From contig OX638132.1 of the NCBI GenBank assembly GCA_951804985.1, positions 90,338,696 to 90,402,695 of the forward strand: a DNA stretch of 64,000 bases, written 5' to 3'. A model generated the notes under the pieces. The model was given only the letters and a program-made list of their open reading frames with translations. It had not been told where the DNA came from and did no database searches. Shown here piece after piece: positions 22,564-34,243 of this stretch. This stretch comes from Dryomyza anilis (taxonomy: Eukaryota; Arthropoda; Insecta; Diptera; Dryomyzidae). The position numbers were made by a program, and so were the translations under genes. Within the stretch, counting starts at the first letter, position 1, and each line of letters opens with the position of its first letter.

Positions 22564-22749
22564 TTAGTAGAAAATTTCCGACTGGGTTGTTTCATGCGTG
22601 CCATGTTTCTGTGAGTGTGAGCTTTCTTTGGCATTCACTGAGCCTTCATCTGTAGCATCGGCAGAATTATTGGCGGCACCACTAGCACCAGCAGCAGAAA
22701 CAGCAGCAACAACAACAGCAGCAATTAATAAATATTGCTGCTTTGGCAT
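22564..22749 (-). CDS. Possible small secreted peptide or first exon
   Basis: A 61-codon open frame starts MPKQQYLLIAAVVVAAVSA, a clear signal-peptide pattern, and then becomes Ala/Ser/Asn/Glu-rich (NNSADATDEG...NAKESSHSQKHGTH). It lies in a less AT-rich, repeat-free island, unlike most open frames here. Against it: the hydrophobic run comes from (GCTGTT)n-like codons, there is no recognised family, and the mature part is short. It could be a first exon (a GTGAAT donor candidate lies in GGCTCAGTGAATGCC) or chance. Confidence 0.25.
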   Translation of the reverse strand: MPKQQYLLIAAVVVAAVSAAGASGAANNSADATDEGSVNAKESSHSQKHGTHETTQSEIFY

Positions 22750-23879
22750 TTCTCAATCGTTTGTTGTCGCTTTTGATGCCTTTGATGCTTTTACGTGCAG
22801 CATTTATGTGTCGTTGGTTTAACACTTTGCGTTTGGGTGAAACGCAAAGTTGATAGATAGGCTGCCTTCATGTTGTTGGCTTAAATAGTTTGCTTGTCAA
22901 AGATGTCACGCTTAAATCGATTGCATAGATTTAAAGCATCTTATGTTTAATCACCAACATAAGTAGCAGCAGCAGGGAAAGTAATGCCAATGCAAACAAA
23001 ACATTGAATTTATTTTGAGGTATTTTAATTGCTAAAATAGGTTTTTATTATAAAAAATATAAAATTGTATTAATACAAATATTTGTTTATTGAAATAATT
23101 GATTTATTAATAATTTATTTATTAAAAATTTAAACATTAAAAATATATAAATATTTAATATATTGTTTAGCAAAATTCAATTTAGATTTTCTTAAAAACC
23201 GAAACCATTTATATAGGTTTTGAATATGTTATAATTCTGTTTTTTGCATAATGTTTTCGGTGACAACCTTGTTTAAAAAAATAAGGATTTAAAGATATAT
23301 TGTTTTGAGTTACGGCCTTAATCTCTGATTAAAAATGTTTTATTTTATTCAATTTAATAGTGAAAGATAGTGCTAAGTATTAGCAAACGGTCCAAATATT
23401 CTGCCATTATTTTATAAAATGATTACTACCTATTTTTGCAGTAATTTCGACATATTAAACTATTCATTATAAATCACATATTTCATGCACGGCCAGTTTG
23501 GAAAATGAACTTTGTAATTTATGTTACTACCAATCAGCCGCTGAAGATGTATCGCATATATCTTCACTTTTATATCTTCTCTTTTTTTCTTTTTCTAAAA
23601 GCCATTACCTGTCAGTCAATTGTCAGTTAGTTTTCATTTTTCCTGCGGTTTAAACAAACATAATTAAATATTGAAATTAATACATATATTTTATATTTTC
23701 TTTCAGCCAGTTATTTATTAAATAGTTAATTTTTTTTATTAAAACATTCAAATTTTCTTTATGAAAATGTAGATTTCAAAAATCAAAATAACTAATGCTA
23801 TTAATATAATTAATTTTATATACAAATTATTTAATCGTATAAATTAAATACCTTCTGATTGGTATAGATGGTAAAATGT
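22750..23879. other. Intergenic, no supported gene
   Basis: Bases 22750-22990 continue the less AT-rich island (CAGCAG runs). Bases 23000-23870 are AT-rich with no recognisable feature. Confidence 0.45.
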
Positions 23880-24100
23880 ATGCGTATATAGAATATACAC
23901 CAACCGACAGTTTTAGAAGCACTACACAGTTTTACAGCCATGCACACAGTTTTAAATTCACTTCACAGTAATACAGGTACTGTTACACCGATCTTATTTT
24001 ACATAGGTTCATCGCAACGCGTGCTTGTCTATTCGGTATGTCGGGTCGGTTTTCCATACAACGTGCTTATATCAAGACTTTGATATTCTTATCTCTTATT
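23880..24100. repeat. Dispersed repeat B, copy 1
   Basis: Shared with 38075-38290: ATACACCAACCGACAGTTTT, CACTACACAGTTTTA, ACCGATCTTATTTTACAT, GCAACGCGTGCTTGTCTATT and CGGTATGTCGGGT. No termini or coding content are evident. Confidence 0.65.
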
Positions 24101-24130
24101 TGTGTTTGGCATTTCCTTTTCATCATATAG

Positions 24131-24908
24131 AGACATCAATTGAAGTTCAGAAATTCCATTTAAAATTCAAAAATTCCTTTTGAAATTAAAAAGACATCAA
24201 TTGAAATTCACAAGACATCATTTGAAATACAGAAATTCCATTTGAAATTCAGAAAATTTGGATTTTAAATTCAGAAATTTCTATTTTAAATTCAGAAATT
24301 TCCATTTGAAATTCATAAAATTTGGATTTTAAATTCATAAATTTCCATTTAAAATTGAAGTTCAAAAATTTCCATTTGAAATTCAGAAAATTTAGATTTT
24401 AAATTCATAAATTTCCATTTAAAATTCAAAAAATGTCGATTTGAAATTCAGAAAATGTCCATTTGAAATTTTTTAAATTTCCATTTGATATTTAGAAGTT
24501 TCCATTTGAAATTCAGACATTTGTATTTGAAATTCAAAAATTTCAATTTGAATTTCAGAATTGTTCATTTGAAAATTCTGAATTTCAAATGGAAATTTCT
24601 AAATTTCAAATGGAAATTTCTAAATTTCAAATGGAAATTTCTAAATTTCAAATGGAAATTTCAGATTTTCAAATGGAAATATCTTAATTTCAAATAGTAA
24701 TTTCTGAATTTCAAAGGAACATTTCTTAATTTCAAATGACAATTTCTGAATTTGAAATCTATGAGTTTCAAATGGAAATTTCTGAATATCTAATGGACAT
24801 TTCTGAATATCTAATGGAAATTTCTGAATATCAAATGGACATTTCTGAATATCAATTGATGCCTTTTGAATTTTAAATAGAATTTCTGTATTTCAATTGA
24901 TGTCTTTT
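24131..24908. repeat. Strand-switching minisatellite (giant imperfect palindrome)
   Basis: From 24131 to about 24572 the units read CATTTGAAATTCAGAAATTT. From about 24573 to 24908 the same unit appears as its reverse complement (AAATTTCTAAATTTCAAATG). The outer ends AGACATCAATTGA and TCAATTGATGTCT are complementary. The whole could fold as a hairpin of about 780 nt. The open frame at 24485-24697 is only the repeat. Confidence 0.85.
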
Positions 24909-25116
24909 GAATTTCAGTTAATCTTTTCATTTGTAAATGGTGTAGACCTTGAACTCAGGACAATATCTTGAAATTTATATTTTCTCCAAAAATTTAAATA
25001 TTCTCTAAAAATTAACATCTTCTCTAAAAATTTATATTATTTATAAAAAATATTTAGTATGTATAGAATTATTTTTTCTATAAATTTTTGTTATCTCTAA
25101 AAGTTTCTTTTTTTTA
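24909..25116. other. AT-rich spacer
   Basis: It contains degenerate TTCTCTAAAAATTTATAT units at about 24970-25100 and no gene. Confidence 0.4.
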
Positions 25117-25942
25117 TACCCTACACCTATGAGGTACAGGGTATATTAACTTTGTGCATATATTGTAACGCCCCTTAGGAGACGTGTCCGGTATGGAAAA
25201 GTATATATATTCTTGATCAGCATCACTACCCGAGTCCGTTTAGCCATGTCCGTCTGTCTGTCTGTCCGTCTTGCTGTCTTGCTGTCCGAATACAGAATAA
25301 CTTGAGAAATACTGATCAGAATGCGATGAAATTTCGTCTCAGTATATTTTAGCCAAAAGTAGGAACTGAGTTTGAAAATGAGCCAAATCGGTCAACGGAC
25401 ACGCCCACCTCCCATACAAGTCACTTTTATATAACTCTTTCGGAACTAATAACTCGAAAAGTATTCTAGGTATAGTTATAAAATTTAAAACATATTTTTA
25501 GAATTTACCTAAAAATATGTGGTCCAAAAATGGGCGTGATCCGCCCACTTTTTTTTTTCATTATTTCCCGGGTTTTCATAGTGGAAATTTGACCTGTAAA
25601 TTATTAAAATCAAATCTATGAAATATTAGCCTTTCAAAATTTTAAATATAGGCGTGGTCCGCCCAATTATATTTTTCATTTTTTTTTTAGTTTTTTATAC
25701 TTTATATACATTTTTTAATTTATGGGGATATAAGACGTAAATTTCTGATATATGAATAATATTCTGAGGGTGGGGAGGTTCAGCATAATTTAAAATTGAA
25801 AATGAAGGTATACAATTAAATATTCCTCATTAATATTTCCATCAAAGGTGTAGGGTATTCCATAGTCGGGCCCGACCGACTATAAAAATCCGCACCATGT
25901 GACCGAACTTACCCATGTGACCTAACTTTCCCAACTCGTTTT
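25117..25942. repeat. Dispersed dipteran repeat, copy 2 (uninterrupted)
   Basis: It begins with the hairpin TACCCTACACC...GAGGTACAGGGTA, then CCGGTATGGAAAAGTATATA, TTCTTGATCAGCATCACTAC and GTCCGTCTGTCTGTCTGTCC. It ends GGTGTAGGGTATTCC, a second hairpin AGTCGGGCCCGACCGACT, and TTTCCCAACTCGTTTTAA. The related copy 1 is at 7796-9240. The class is not assigned. Confidence 0.75.
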
Positions 25943-27340
25943 AATTTAAATTTTTTTAATTTCAAAAAAAATAGCATTTTTTATTTAAATTCACGCAAGC
26001 CTAAAATCATGTGTTGCCATTATCACCAAATATAGTAGGAAAGAAAGCTTGTATTGCACACATCCGGTTGGTGAAAAGGTATCAAGTGAAGCTTAATAAA
26101 CCGTTTGAAAAGAGTGTGTGAAATGGGAAATAGCTGAATGAAAGTAACGACATGATGACACAATGCTATTTTACGGCAGCCTAAATGTAGACTTTATTTT
26201 TTTTTAGTGATCAGAGATACGATCATAAAAAGCAGCTCTAGCAGCAAAGAAAAACATATTAATAAAGCAAGCCAAATGGACTGTATTTTTTGTTTGATAT
26301 TGTTATAAACCTTTTTTAATAATTTAATACCGTCGTGTCCGGTTCAGATTTGTAACTGAAAAGAAATGAACTATCTTGGTAAATAATTGTCTCGGGATGA
26401 CTTGGCCGGCTCCCGTATCAATTTCAAAACTAGTTTTTAAATATTCTTTAAATTGCCAAGAAAATCAGAAATATCTGGATCTCAAATTCGGAAATGTTGA
26501 TGTTTTTAGACTATTTTTGCATTTGTCTTTTTGATGCAAATATCTGGAAATGATCAGACAAATCCTATTCATCATTAATATATATAACCAACAAGGTACA
26601 TCAATACAATTTAATGTTTGCTGAAACTGCGCCAATTAAATTATTAATTGCATTAGCGTACACATACTTCACATTAGCAATCACATTTGCTGGCAACAGC
26701 TGTTCCGCATCGCACCGGTGGTTTGGGCATTCGCTTACTTTGGTGTGTGGGTACGCTTAATTTAGTGATGTATTCGCTAACATTGGTGTGAGTATTCGCT
26801 TACAGCCGATACGAATTTAATTGTATTGATTAAATATTTAAGCATATCAATTAATAAATTAATTGAACACGAATAATACGATATTAACACATGCTTTGAA
26901 GAATTTATTAGTTATTTTTTTGTTATTTATTTTATTATATTTGTTATTTATTATATTTGTATTTCTTATTCTACATATATTTTATCTGTGTTCCTTTTAA
27001 AATTAAAATATACATAATCAATTAAAAATAAATAGTTTTCTAGTGGCTCCAAAGAGCATAAAAAATCGATTTCAATATGAGTAGGATGCAGTAAAAATCA
27101 ACACCCGTGAATAATACCAAAAATTAACTCTAAACTTAAGAGCAACATTTTTAAACTGATATTAAACACAATGGCGCATATACAGAGACAAATTAATGTC
27201 CAATTTAAAATTAAAGACTCCCTTTTTAACAATTTTCACAAAGAATAAAATGTCAAAAAGCTTATTTTAATATTAAAGACGACTTTAAATTGTTTATTAA
27301 ACAAAATTGTTTTGAATTCCCCAGACAATTTTGTTGGCAC
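25943..27340. other. Intergenic, no supported gene
   Basis: Bases 26030-26460 and 26620-26820 are less AT-rich and non-repetitive. The latter has recurrent TTCGCTTAC/TACGCTTAA motifs (four near 26730-26810). The remainder is AT-rich. Confidence 0.4.
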
Positions 27341-28331
27341 GATCAAGGCAATTCAGAAACACATTCTCGAAAGATTTCAAACTGACACAATAGGAATGTG
27401 TATCAAAACCTGCCTATTTTCTGCCCCTCTCAATAAATAATATGATTCAGATTCACACTGCCATTAAAATTCTACTAAATTTGACAAACGCCTATATACT
27501 TTCCAGAAGTATACCCGAAATATTCCTGAAAAATGCTAGAAATTTTTATTTAATCACATTAGTTTTGTCACTTGAGTTCAAGCTATTATACTCTCTTTCA
27601 ATAACATGAGTCGATTAAGCAGTGTACACTGAAGTAGTGTACGCTGAAGTAGTGTGTACTGAAGAAGTGTACACTAAAGTAGTGCGCACTAAAGTAGTGT
27701 ACATTGAAGTAGTGTGTACTAAAGTAGTGTGCACTGAAGTAGTGTGCACTGAAATAGTGTGCACTGAAGTAGTGTGTACTAAAGTAGTGTGCACTGAAGT
27801 AGGATCAAGGCAGTTCAGAAACACATTTTCGAAAGATTTCAAATTGACATAGTACCAATGTGTATCAAAATCTGCCTATTTTCTGCCCCTCCCAATAAAT
27901 AATGTGATTCAGATTCACACTGCCATTAAAATTCTACAAAATTTGACAAACGCCTATACACTTTCCAGAAGTATACCCGAAATATTCCTGAAAAATGCTA
28001 GACATTTTTTATTTAATCACATTAGTTTTGTCTCTTGAGTTCAAGCTATTATACTCTCTTTCAATAACATGAGTCGATTAAGCAGTGTACACTGAAGTAG
28101 TGTACGCTGAAGTAGTGTGTACTGAAGTAGTGTGCACTAAAGTAGTGTCCACTTAAGTAGTGTGCACTAAAGTAGTGTGCACTGAAGTAGTGGCACTGAA
28201 GTAGTGTGCACTGAAGTAGTGTGCACTGAAGTAGTGTACATTGAAGTGGTGTGTACTAAAGTAGTGTGCACTGAAGTAGTGTGTACTAAAGTAGTGTGCA
28301 CTGAAGTAGTGTGCACTGAAGTAGTGTGCAC
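27341..28331. repeat. Tandem duplication of about 460-bp unit ending in 15-bp minisatellite
   Basis: GATCAAGGCAATTCAGAAAC at 27341 recurs as GATCAAGGCAGTTCAGAAAC at 27803, and the following 280 bp match closely (TTCTGCCCCTCTCAATAAAT; GAAGTATACCCGAAATATTC). Each copy ends in a run of the unit AGTAGTGTGCACTGA: 27621-27802 (about 12 units) and 28084-28331 (about 16 units). The second array has expanded relative to the first. Both strands stay open only because 15 is a multiple of three. Confidence 0.9.
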
Positions 28332-30106
28332 GACTCTAAAAGATGATGAAACGAACGCATTCACGTAGGTGATTAGTAAATACATACTATTCATAACAGA
28401 ATTCAGTAGTAAAATTAAAATAAAGAAAACAAAAAAAAAAACATTTTATTTATTGAGCATTTTGTCATTTTTTTAGGAATGTTCCATCATTGGAACCTAT
28501 ATCAAAATTATATTTAAAGTTTTTTTTTTTATTATATGTTGTTTCATTCATGAAAAATAATACTAAAGGTGTAGAGACACCTGCTCCAAACTCGTGTGAA
28601 GGTTGGCTCATAAATTGATGACTACTTTTCACACTTTCCACACATGGCTTTCTTTGATTTAAACAAGTAGCCTTTTGTTATGCATCATCAGGCGCAGTTA
28701 ATAGGCCATTATAACATTGTAGTTGCGACTATTATAAAAAATGATCAAAAAAACACTTTCATGACTGCTAAAACTTTATAGAAAAAATAATAAATTAACT
28801 AAAAAGATACATAACCCAATTTATTTATACCATTTTCGATTATTTCAAAATGTTTCATTCATTCATATAATTCAAAATTACAAGTATAAAAATAAAGCAT
28901 ATTCATAAAATTTTATATAAGCCAAAATATGTTCGTTATCAATCATATAAAGTAGTACATCATACGTTGAACATAAAAAACAACCAATTAAATACCATTA
29001 ATAATGTGTTTTTCAAATTCTATAATTATTTCGCACGTATTGCGTGTTTTCGTAAAATTATAGATAAAAAAGTGTGAACATGTCAATTAAACACAAAATA
29101 CAACTTACGGGAATCGACGAAGTAATAAAAATGTCACTGAAGCAGACGTGTGAAAGCTGACTTAATGTATGTAATTTTATGTTATGCTTCTTTTCATAAA
29201 TATGTTATTACAAGATGCCGGTAGAATGAACACAAAAAACAAAACATAAATAATACCATTTTGTAGCACATTAAATGCTTCATTAAGTGGCATGGTTTTG
29301 CCCGAGTGCGTAGATAGAAATACGCTGATAAAGTAGTGGAAGAAGCAGTGTAAATACGTTGTACCATATGCGAATTATGAAGCATGTGACAGGCGTGCTG
29401 CTTTCATGGTTGACAGTTGACACTACAATAATGTCAAACTCTGCGAAATTTAAGGCATGGCAAATTAATATTGTAAAACAAATTACACTGCCTAACATTA
29501 TTTTTCCCATGGAGTTCCCCTACATCAATCCAATGTAATTTGGTGGTGATGAATTCGAATACTCAGTTTTTTTTTCATATTACATATCGTTTTTGATAAA
29601 AATGCATTCGCTGTTTTAAAACTGAAAAACGGACTGGGATTAACATGCCCAAGTAACCATTTTGTGGCAACTTAAGTGGTAGCCACATAGTTGACATTAA
29701 AGTGTTTGTTCTAAATCATGCGAAATATACTTATTTGCCACACAACTGCCAGTCAAAAAGCCTCGGGGCGAGGCTTAGTTGCCACAAATTTTGATACATT
29801 TAAGTTTCGGTTCACCTATTTTGAACTTGAACTGTAATTTTAACTTGAATTGTAATTTATGTGTAGATTAAAAATAAAAAATAATAAAGATCCTACGCAG
29901 TGCCGTGAATGTTTGTCCTGTAAAAAAAAAATTAAAAAATATACATGGCATAATAATAGAAGTCTTTACGAACAGAGTTTTCGACAAACTACAACTCTAA
30001 TTTAACAAACGGTTCAAGTTTTCGGGTTAAAGCTTTTTTTTTACGCGCACTCAAAAATGCAATTTGTGAAAATTTATTAAAATTGAGATTTTCTTTATTT
30101 TTTAAA
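28332..30106. other. Intergenic, mostly AT-rich
   Basis: Bases 28560-28740 and 29100-29530 are less AT-rich and non-repetitive. TTTGTGGCAACTTAAG (about 29660) faces CTTAGTTGCCACAAA (about 29778), a small inverted-repeat element of about 135 bp. No gene is supported. Confidence 0.45.
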
Positions 30107-31045
30107 CTAGCTGGACCCGTGCACGACTCGTGCCAAGATTTTGTGAATTAAAAGATATGGAGCTATTTTATTAATATAAAAAACATTTTTATTATTTATA
30201 TCAGGGGCCCGTGCTTGGCTGTGAAAGTTTTTTTATTGGTTTTATAAATGTAGTAGCCAAATAATAATTCTCCGCCAAAACAACTTTTCTCAAAGACAAT
30301 TTTTTCTCAGACTGCCCCGTAAAATTCTTCCCCATAGAATGCTTTCCCGTAGAATTCTTCCCGGTAGAAATCTTCCCGTAGAACTCATCCCGGTAGAATT
30401 CTTCCCGGAAGAAATCTTCCCGTAGAACTCATCCCGGTAGAATTGTTTCCGGTAGATTTCTTTCCCGTAGAATTCTTTCCCGTAGAGTTTTTCTCAGTAG
30501 AAATTTTAGTGTGGTGAGTTTTAATGTGGTGAGTTTCAGTGTGGTGAGTTTAGGTGAGGAGAATTTTGGTGTGGTGAGTTTTAGTGTGGTAAGTTTTAGT
30601 GTGGTGAGTTTTAGTGTGGTGAGTTTTAGTGTGGTGAATTTTATTGTGGTGAGTTTCAATGTGGTGAATTTTATTGTGGTAAGTTTTAGTGTGGTGAGTT
30701 TTAGTGTAGTGAGTTGTAGTGTGGTGAATTTTAGTGTGGTGAATTTTAGTGTGGTGAGTTTCATTGTGGTGAGTTTTAATGTGGTGTGGCTGCTTTTGTA
30801 TATTTTTTTTGTATTTGAGTTTTTTGTTTCATCTTTTTAGCTTGTGTTTGTGCTGAGTTATGTCGGTTGGATAGTTTAGGTTGTATGGGAGGTACCACGC
30901 CCCTTTGTCCAATCGCGCCAATATATATAGCCTATGACACCCTCCAGACTCCATAGTATCCTGTTACAAAATTTCAATTAAATCGACGTGATGCTGGAAC
31001 AAACAGACAGACCGACAGATGGACCAAGAGTTTTATATATATAGA
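30107..31045 (-). mobile_element. Non-autonomous Helitron-like element with internal minisatellites
   Basis: On the - strand it starts TCTATATATATAAAACTC at 31045 and ends with the palindrome GCACGAGTCGTGC, then ACGGGTCCAGCTAG at 30107. The base before is A and the base after is T, giving A|TC...CTAG|T with a short 3' hairpin, the pattern known for Helitrons. No Rep/helicase is encoded. Inside are two tandem arrays on the + strand: degenerate AGAATTCTTCCCGGT at about 30315-30495 and GTGGTGAGTTTTAGT (15 bp) at about 30505-30785. A related copy is at about 35222-35939. Confidence 0.72.
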
Positions 31046-31101
31046 TTATGCTTCTGCGGATGTATATTTTTGCGACAGAACTTTTTATAAACATATGTAG
31101 T

Positions 31102-31322
31102 GCACACAGAAAAAAAATCCCTCAAATCCCATTAAAATTTGTCAATAGGACAGTTATTGATTTAATAGTATACAAAAAATAAATCTTTTCATATAAACTC
31201 AATGGCAATGTCATGGTATTTTCTAGTATTTAATGGTATTTTCCGATTAAAATAATAATTAATCCTATTGGCTATTTTTAATAGTAAAAAACTATTATTA
31301 ATATAGTATTTTTTTCTGGGTG
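31102..31322. mobile_element. MITE family 2, copy 1
   Basis: A 221-bp element with ends CACACAGAAAAAAAA and TTTTTTTCTGGGTG. The interior has CCCATTAAAATT, TTAATAGTATACAAAAAATA, TCAATGGCAATGTCATGG and AGTAAAAAACTATTATT. It is nearly identical to copies at 32885 and 34024. Confidence 0.9.
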
Positions 31323-31754
31323 TGGATGTTATGAATATGTCGTGTATATAATATACATTTATTAAATTTTAAAGTTAATTAGTTACGTTATATATATATG
31401 TTCCTATTAGGTTCTTCGTACTTGCCACTTATATGGAACATAATACATTTTTTAATTTGCCACTATTTTACCACTTCATAACAACAAAGTTAGCTCCGCC
31501 CATTATCGTATATGTTTCATTATCGGAATGTATGACTTATATATCACGGCATTGTGACATATTATTGCATTGTCCCACACATGTTCTTAGCCACCCCTTT
31601 GGAACTAAATTTATGTTCCATTATCAGAATGTATGAATATATATCACAGCATTGCGACATATTATTGCATATGTTCCATACATGTTATTAGTCACCTTTT
31701 TAGGACTACATATTATTAGTTTGCAACACTGGTGTCAGAGGTAACTTAAAAGGT
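31323..31754. repeat. Short tandem duplication, period about 103 bp
   Basis: GTTTCATTATCGGAATGTAT at about 31514 recurs as GTTCCATTATCAGAATGTAT at about 31615, followed in both by ATATATCAC and GACATATTATTGCAT blocks. Bases 31323-31505 are unremarkable. Confidence 0.6.
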
Positions 31755-32884
31755 ACACATATGGACATTTCGTGGGGTTCCGGACGGGACATTCGTACGC
31801 TTAAAACTTTAATATCTCGAAGTAAAATTAATGAATTTACTTGATTTTTTTGGTGCATGTAGTATTTAAATACATCTGCAAAAAATTAGAGAATTCTATA
31901 CGGTAAATCAAAAGATATAAATTAAATAGTGAGAGTTCCGGACGGGGCAAAAACGGAAGTGCATGTCGACGTTCATATGGAAATGCCAAAAAGTCAGAGA
32001 ATTGTACATAATAATGTTTTTTTTTTGAAATATTTTAAAAAATAGTTCAAATCATGTGCGCTCTTTTCATATTTACACTTTGTTCCTAAATATTATAGTT
32101 TTTTCAAAATAAATCACAGAAAAATTCCGGACGGGACAAAAAATTCCGTATGGAAATCATCAGTACGATTTTTATTCTAAAAATACTTTTTTCGTATAAT
32201 ATATTTTTTTTGAATTATCTTAGGACATAGCTGAGACAATTTACATTATTTTTGTATATGTACACTTTCTTTTTAAAGTTTACAGATATTTTGTAATAAA
32301 TCGCAGAATAATTCCGGACGTTCCGTATGGAAATTTGCACTAGGATTTTTTGCTAAAAATAATTATGTATATGACAAATTTAATAATCATTATTACGAAA
32401 TGAAACGTAAATCACTATCCAAATTTTTAGATGTTTTTTAACATTTTTAATTTTTTTTTTTTACTTTTTTGACATTTTTTTTTATATTTTTTATACTGTA
32501 GTTCTACATTTTTGGTACTCAAAGTTCCGGACGGGACAGATTTCAATTAGCTGTCAAAAATTTTCTAGAATTACTAGGAAAAAGATGTTTACATTTTTGG
32601 AAATGCCGAGGAAATTCTGCTTTAAAAACAGTGGATTCAACTCTTAAAAAAAAAGTTTAGTTTACTATGATAATAAATGTATCTTTTTGGATCCGGACGG
32701 GACATCGAAAACCCTTATACAAAAATCAAAAATTTTCCGTTATTTTAATTTGGATCATTATTTTTAAGCTTTAGAAATATTTATTAATGTTACCTGAAAA
32801 AACAGAAAACAATATTTTGTATCTGTATGTCTTTAAAGTTAATTAATTTAGTTAATCAAAATACATGAAAAATACGTATATTTA
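31755..32884. repeat. Degenerate tandem repeat of about 187 bp with a CpG box, copy 1
   Basis: The box TTCCGGACGGGACA or a close variant occurs at 31778, 31936, 32125, 32312, 32525 and 32691. Between boxes the shared text is TAAATCACAGAAAAATTCCG, CCGTATGGAAAT, TTTTTCTAAAAATA and TATATTTACACTTTGTT. A second array is at 61549-62165. No ORF is supported. Confidence 0.75.
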
Positions 32885-33104
32885 CACCCAGAAAAAAATT
32901 CTCTCAAACCCCATTAAAATTGGTCAATAGGACAATTATTGAATTAATAGTATACAAAAAATAAATTTTCTCATATAAACTCAATGGCAATGTCATGGTA
33001 TTTTCTAGTATTTAATGGTATTTTCCGATTAAAATAATAATTTATCCTATTGACTATTTTTAATAGTAAAAAACTATTATTCATATAGTATTTTTTTCTG
33101 GGTG
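32885..33104. mobile_element. MITE family 2, copy 2
   Basis: 220 bp with ends CACCCAGAAAAAAATT and TTTTTTTCTGGGTG, a near-perfect inverted repeat. It lies at the right edge of the CpG-boxed repeat. Confidence 0.92.
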
Positions 33105-33417
33105 TGCAAATCGCATAGTAACGTAACTTTATGAGTATTTTTTTATACGTTACCGTTAACGGAATAGAAATTCCTTTTCAGAGATTTAGATTCGAATATT
33201 TAAGATTCCAAATCCATCTTTATGTCAGAGATTTGAGCATTTTGGTTGCCGTTTTTCTGGAAATGCCCATGTGCCACAATAGTTTGTGGCATAGCCGTGG
33301 TTGCTTGGGTTTTTACTGCTAATCCACTACTTATAATAATAAAAATTTAATACACTTAAAAAATAGTTTTGCAAAAAAAAATTAAATGCAATCTTTCTTC
33401 TAATTGTCAAGACTAAT
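33105..33417. other. Intergenic, no gene
   Basis: Contains CCATGTGCCACAATAGTTTG (about 33270) and AT-rich flanks. The 63-codon open frame at 33131-33322 shows no recognisable feature. Confidence 0.4.
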
Positions 33418-33965
33418 TTTAGTTTACTAACGAATACTGATATGTTTATATGTTTTGAAGATAATTCGATCTAAACTCGGAATATTTCGATTTAAAAGTT
33501 TTTGATGGAAACTTTGTTGTTTTTTTTTAATTTGAACCGCTGAAAATAAAATTAGTAATTTTAATCGTTAGTTTGAACTATGCTCTGCATAAACATAAAT
33601 CATTTTTATCACTTATGTATCACTATATTCGAAATGCTAATAAAATCATTTCAAAATAGTCTATAAAATAAAAAATTTCGAGTTTACATTCAAGTACCTT
33701 ATAAATATTTCGGAAAATTTGTATTATTGTAATTAGTTAGTTATTAGATGTTCGTATATTGTAATTAGTCATGATATTAGAAAGATAAATTGCGTTTACA
33801 GTTTTTTGAAAAACAATTTGTTCAAGAGACTGTATTTTTTTATTCTAGAAAGTGGCCGAAATTGTCCTAAATTTTCAAAGATAATTATCTTAAAAATTTT
33901 ACGTATTAGTCAAAATAAGCAAAAAAGTTTTCTCGTTTTGTTGAGTAGTGTTATTAAAAGAAGCA
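33418..33965. repeat. Dispersed repeat A, copy 2
   Basis: Ordered blocks shared with 9246-10410 and 53780-54325: TCTAAACTCGGAATATTTCG, TTTTTGATGGAAAC, GAGTTTACATTCAAGTACCT, ATATTGTAATTAGTC and GACTGTATTTTTTTATTCTA. It lacks the MITE present in copy 1. Confidence 0.6.
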
Positions 33966-34023
33966 GAATATAATAAAATAAATAATATAGAAAAATAGAA
34001 AAGTAGGTAGATGAAAAAAAGTA

Positions 34024-34243
34024 CACCCAGAAAAAAATTCACTCAAATCCCATTAAAATTGGTCAATAGGACAATTATTGAATTAATAGTATACAAAAAA
34101 TAAATCTTTTCATATAAACTCAATGGCAATATCATAGTATTTTCTAGTATTTAATGGTATTTTCCGATTAAAATAATAATTTATCCTATTGACTATTTTT
34201 AATAGTAAAAAACTATTATTTATATAGTATAGTTTTCTGGGTG
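34024..34243. mobile_element. MITE family 2, copy 3
   Basis: 220 bp with ends CACCCAGAAAAAAATT and AGTTTTCTGGGTG. TA flanks both sides (34022-34023 and 34244-34245), compatible with a TA target duplication. Confidence 0.92.

Noticed and set aside
27621..28331. CRISPR-like regular repeats
   Set aside because: The units are contiguous 15-mers without unique spacers, in a eukaryotic window.
27615..28394. Open frames with VHTTS/VCTEV repeats
   Set aside because: Same cause: a 15-bp minisatellite.
30429..30840. Overlapping 110-codon frames on both strands (LTTLK and VVSFS repeats)
   Set aside because: They are readings of a 15-bp minisatellite, which leaves frames open on both strands.
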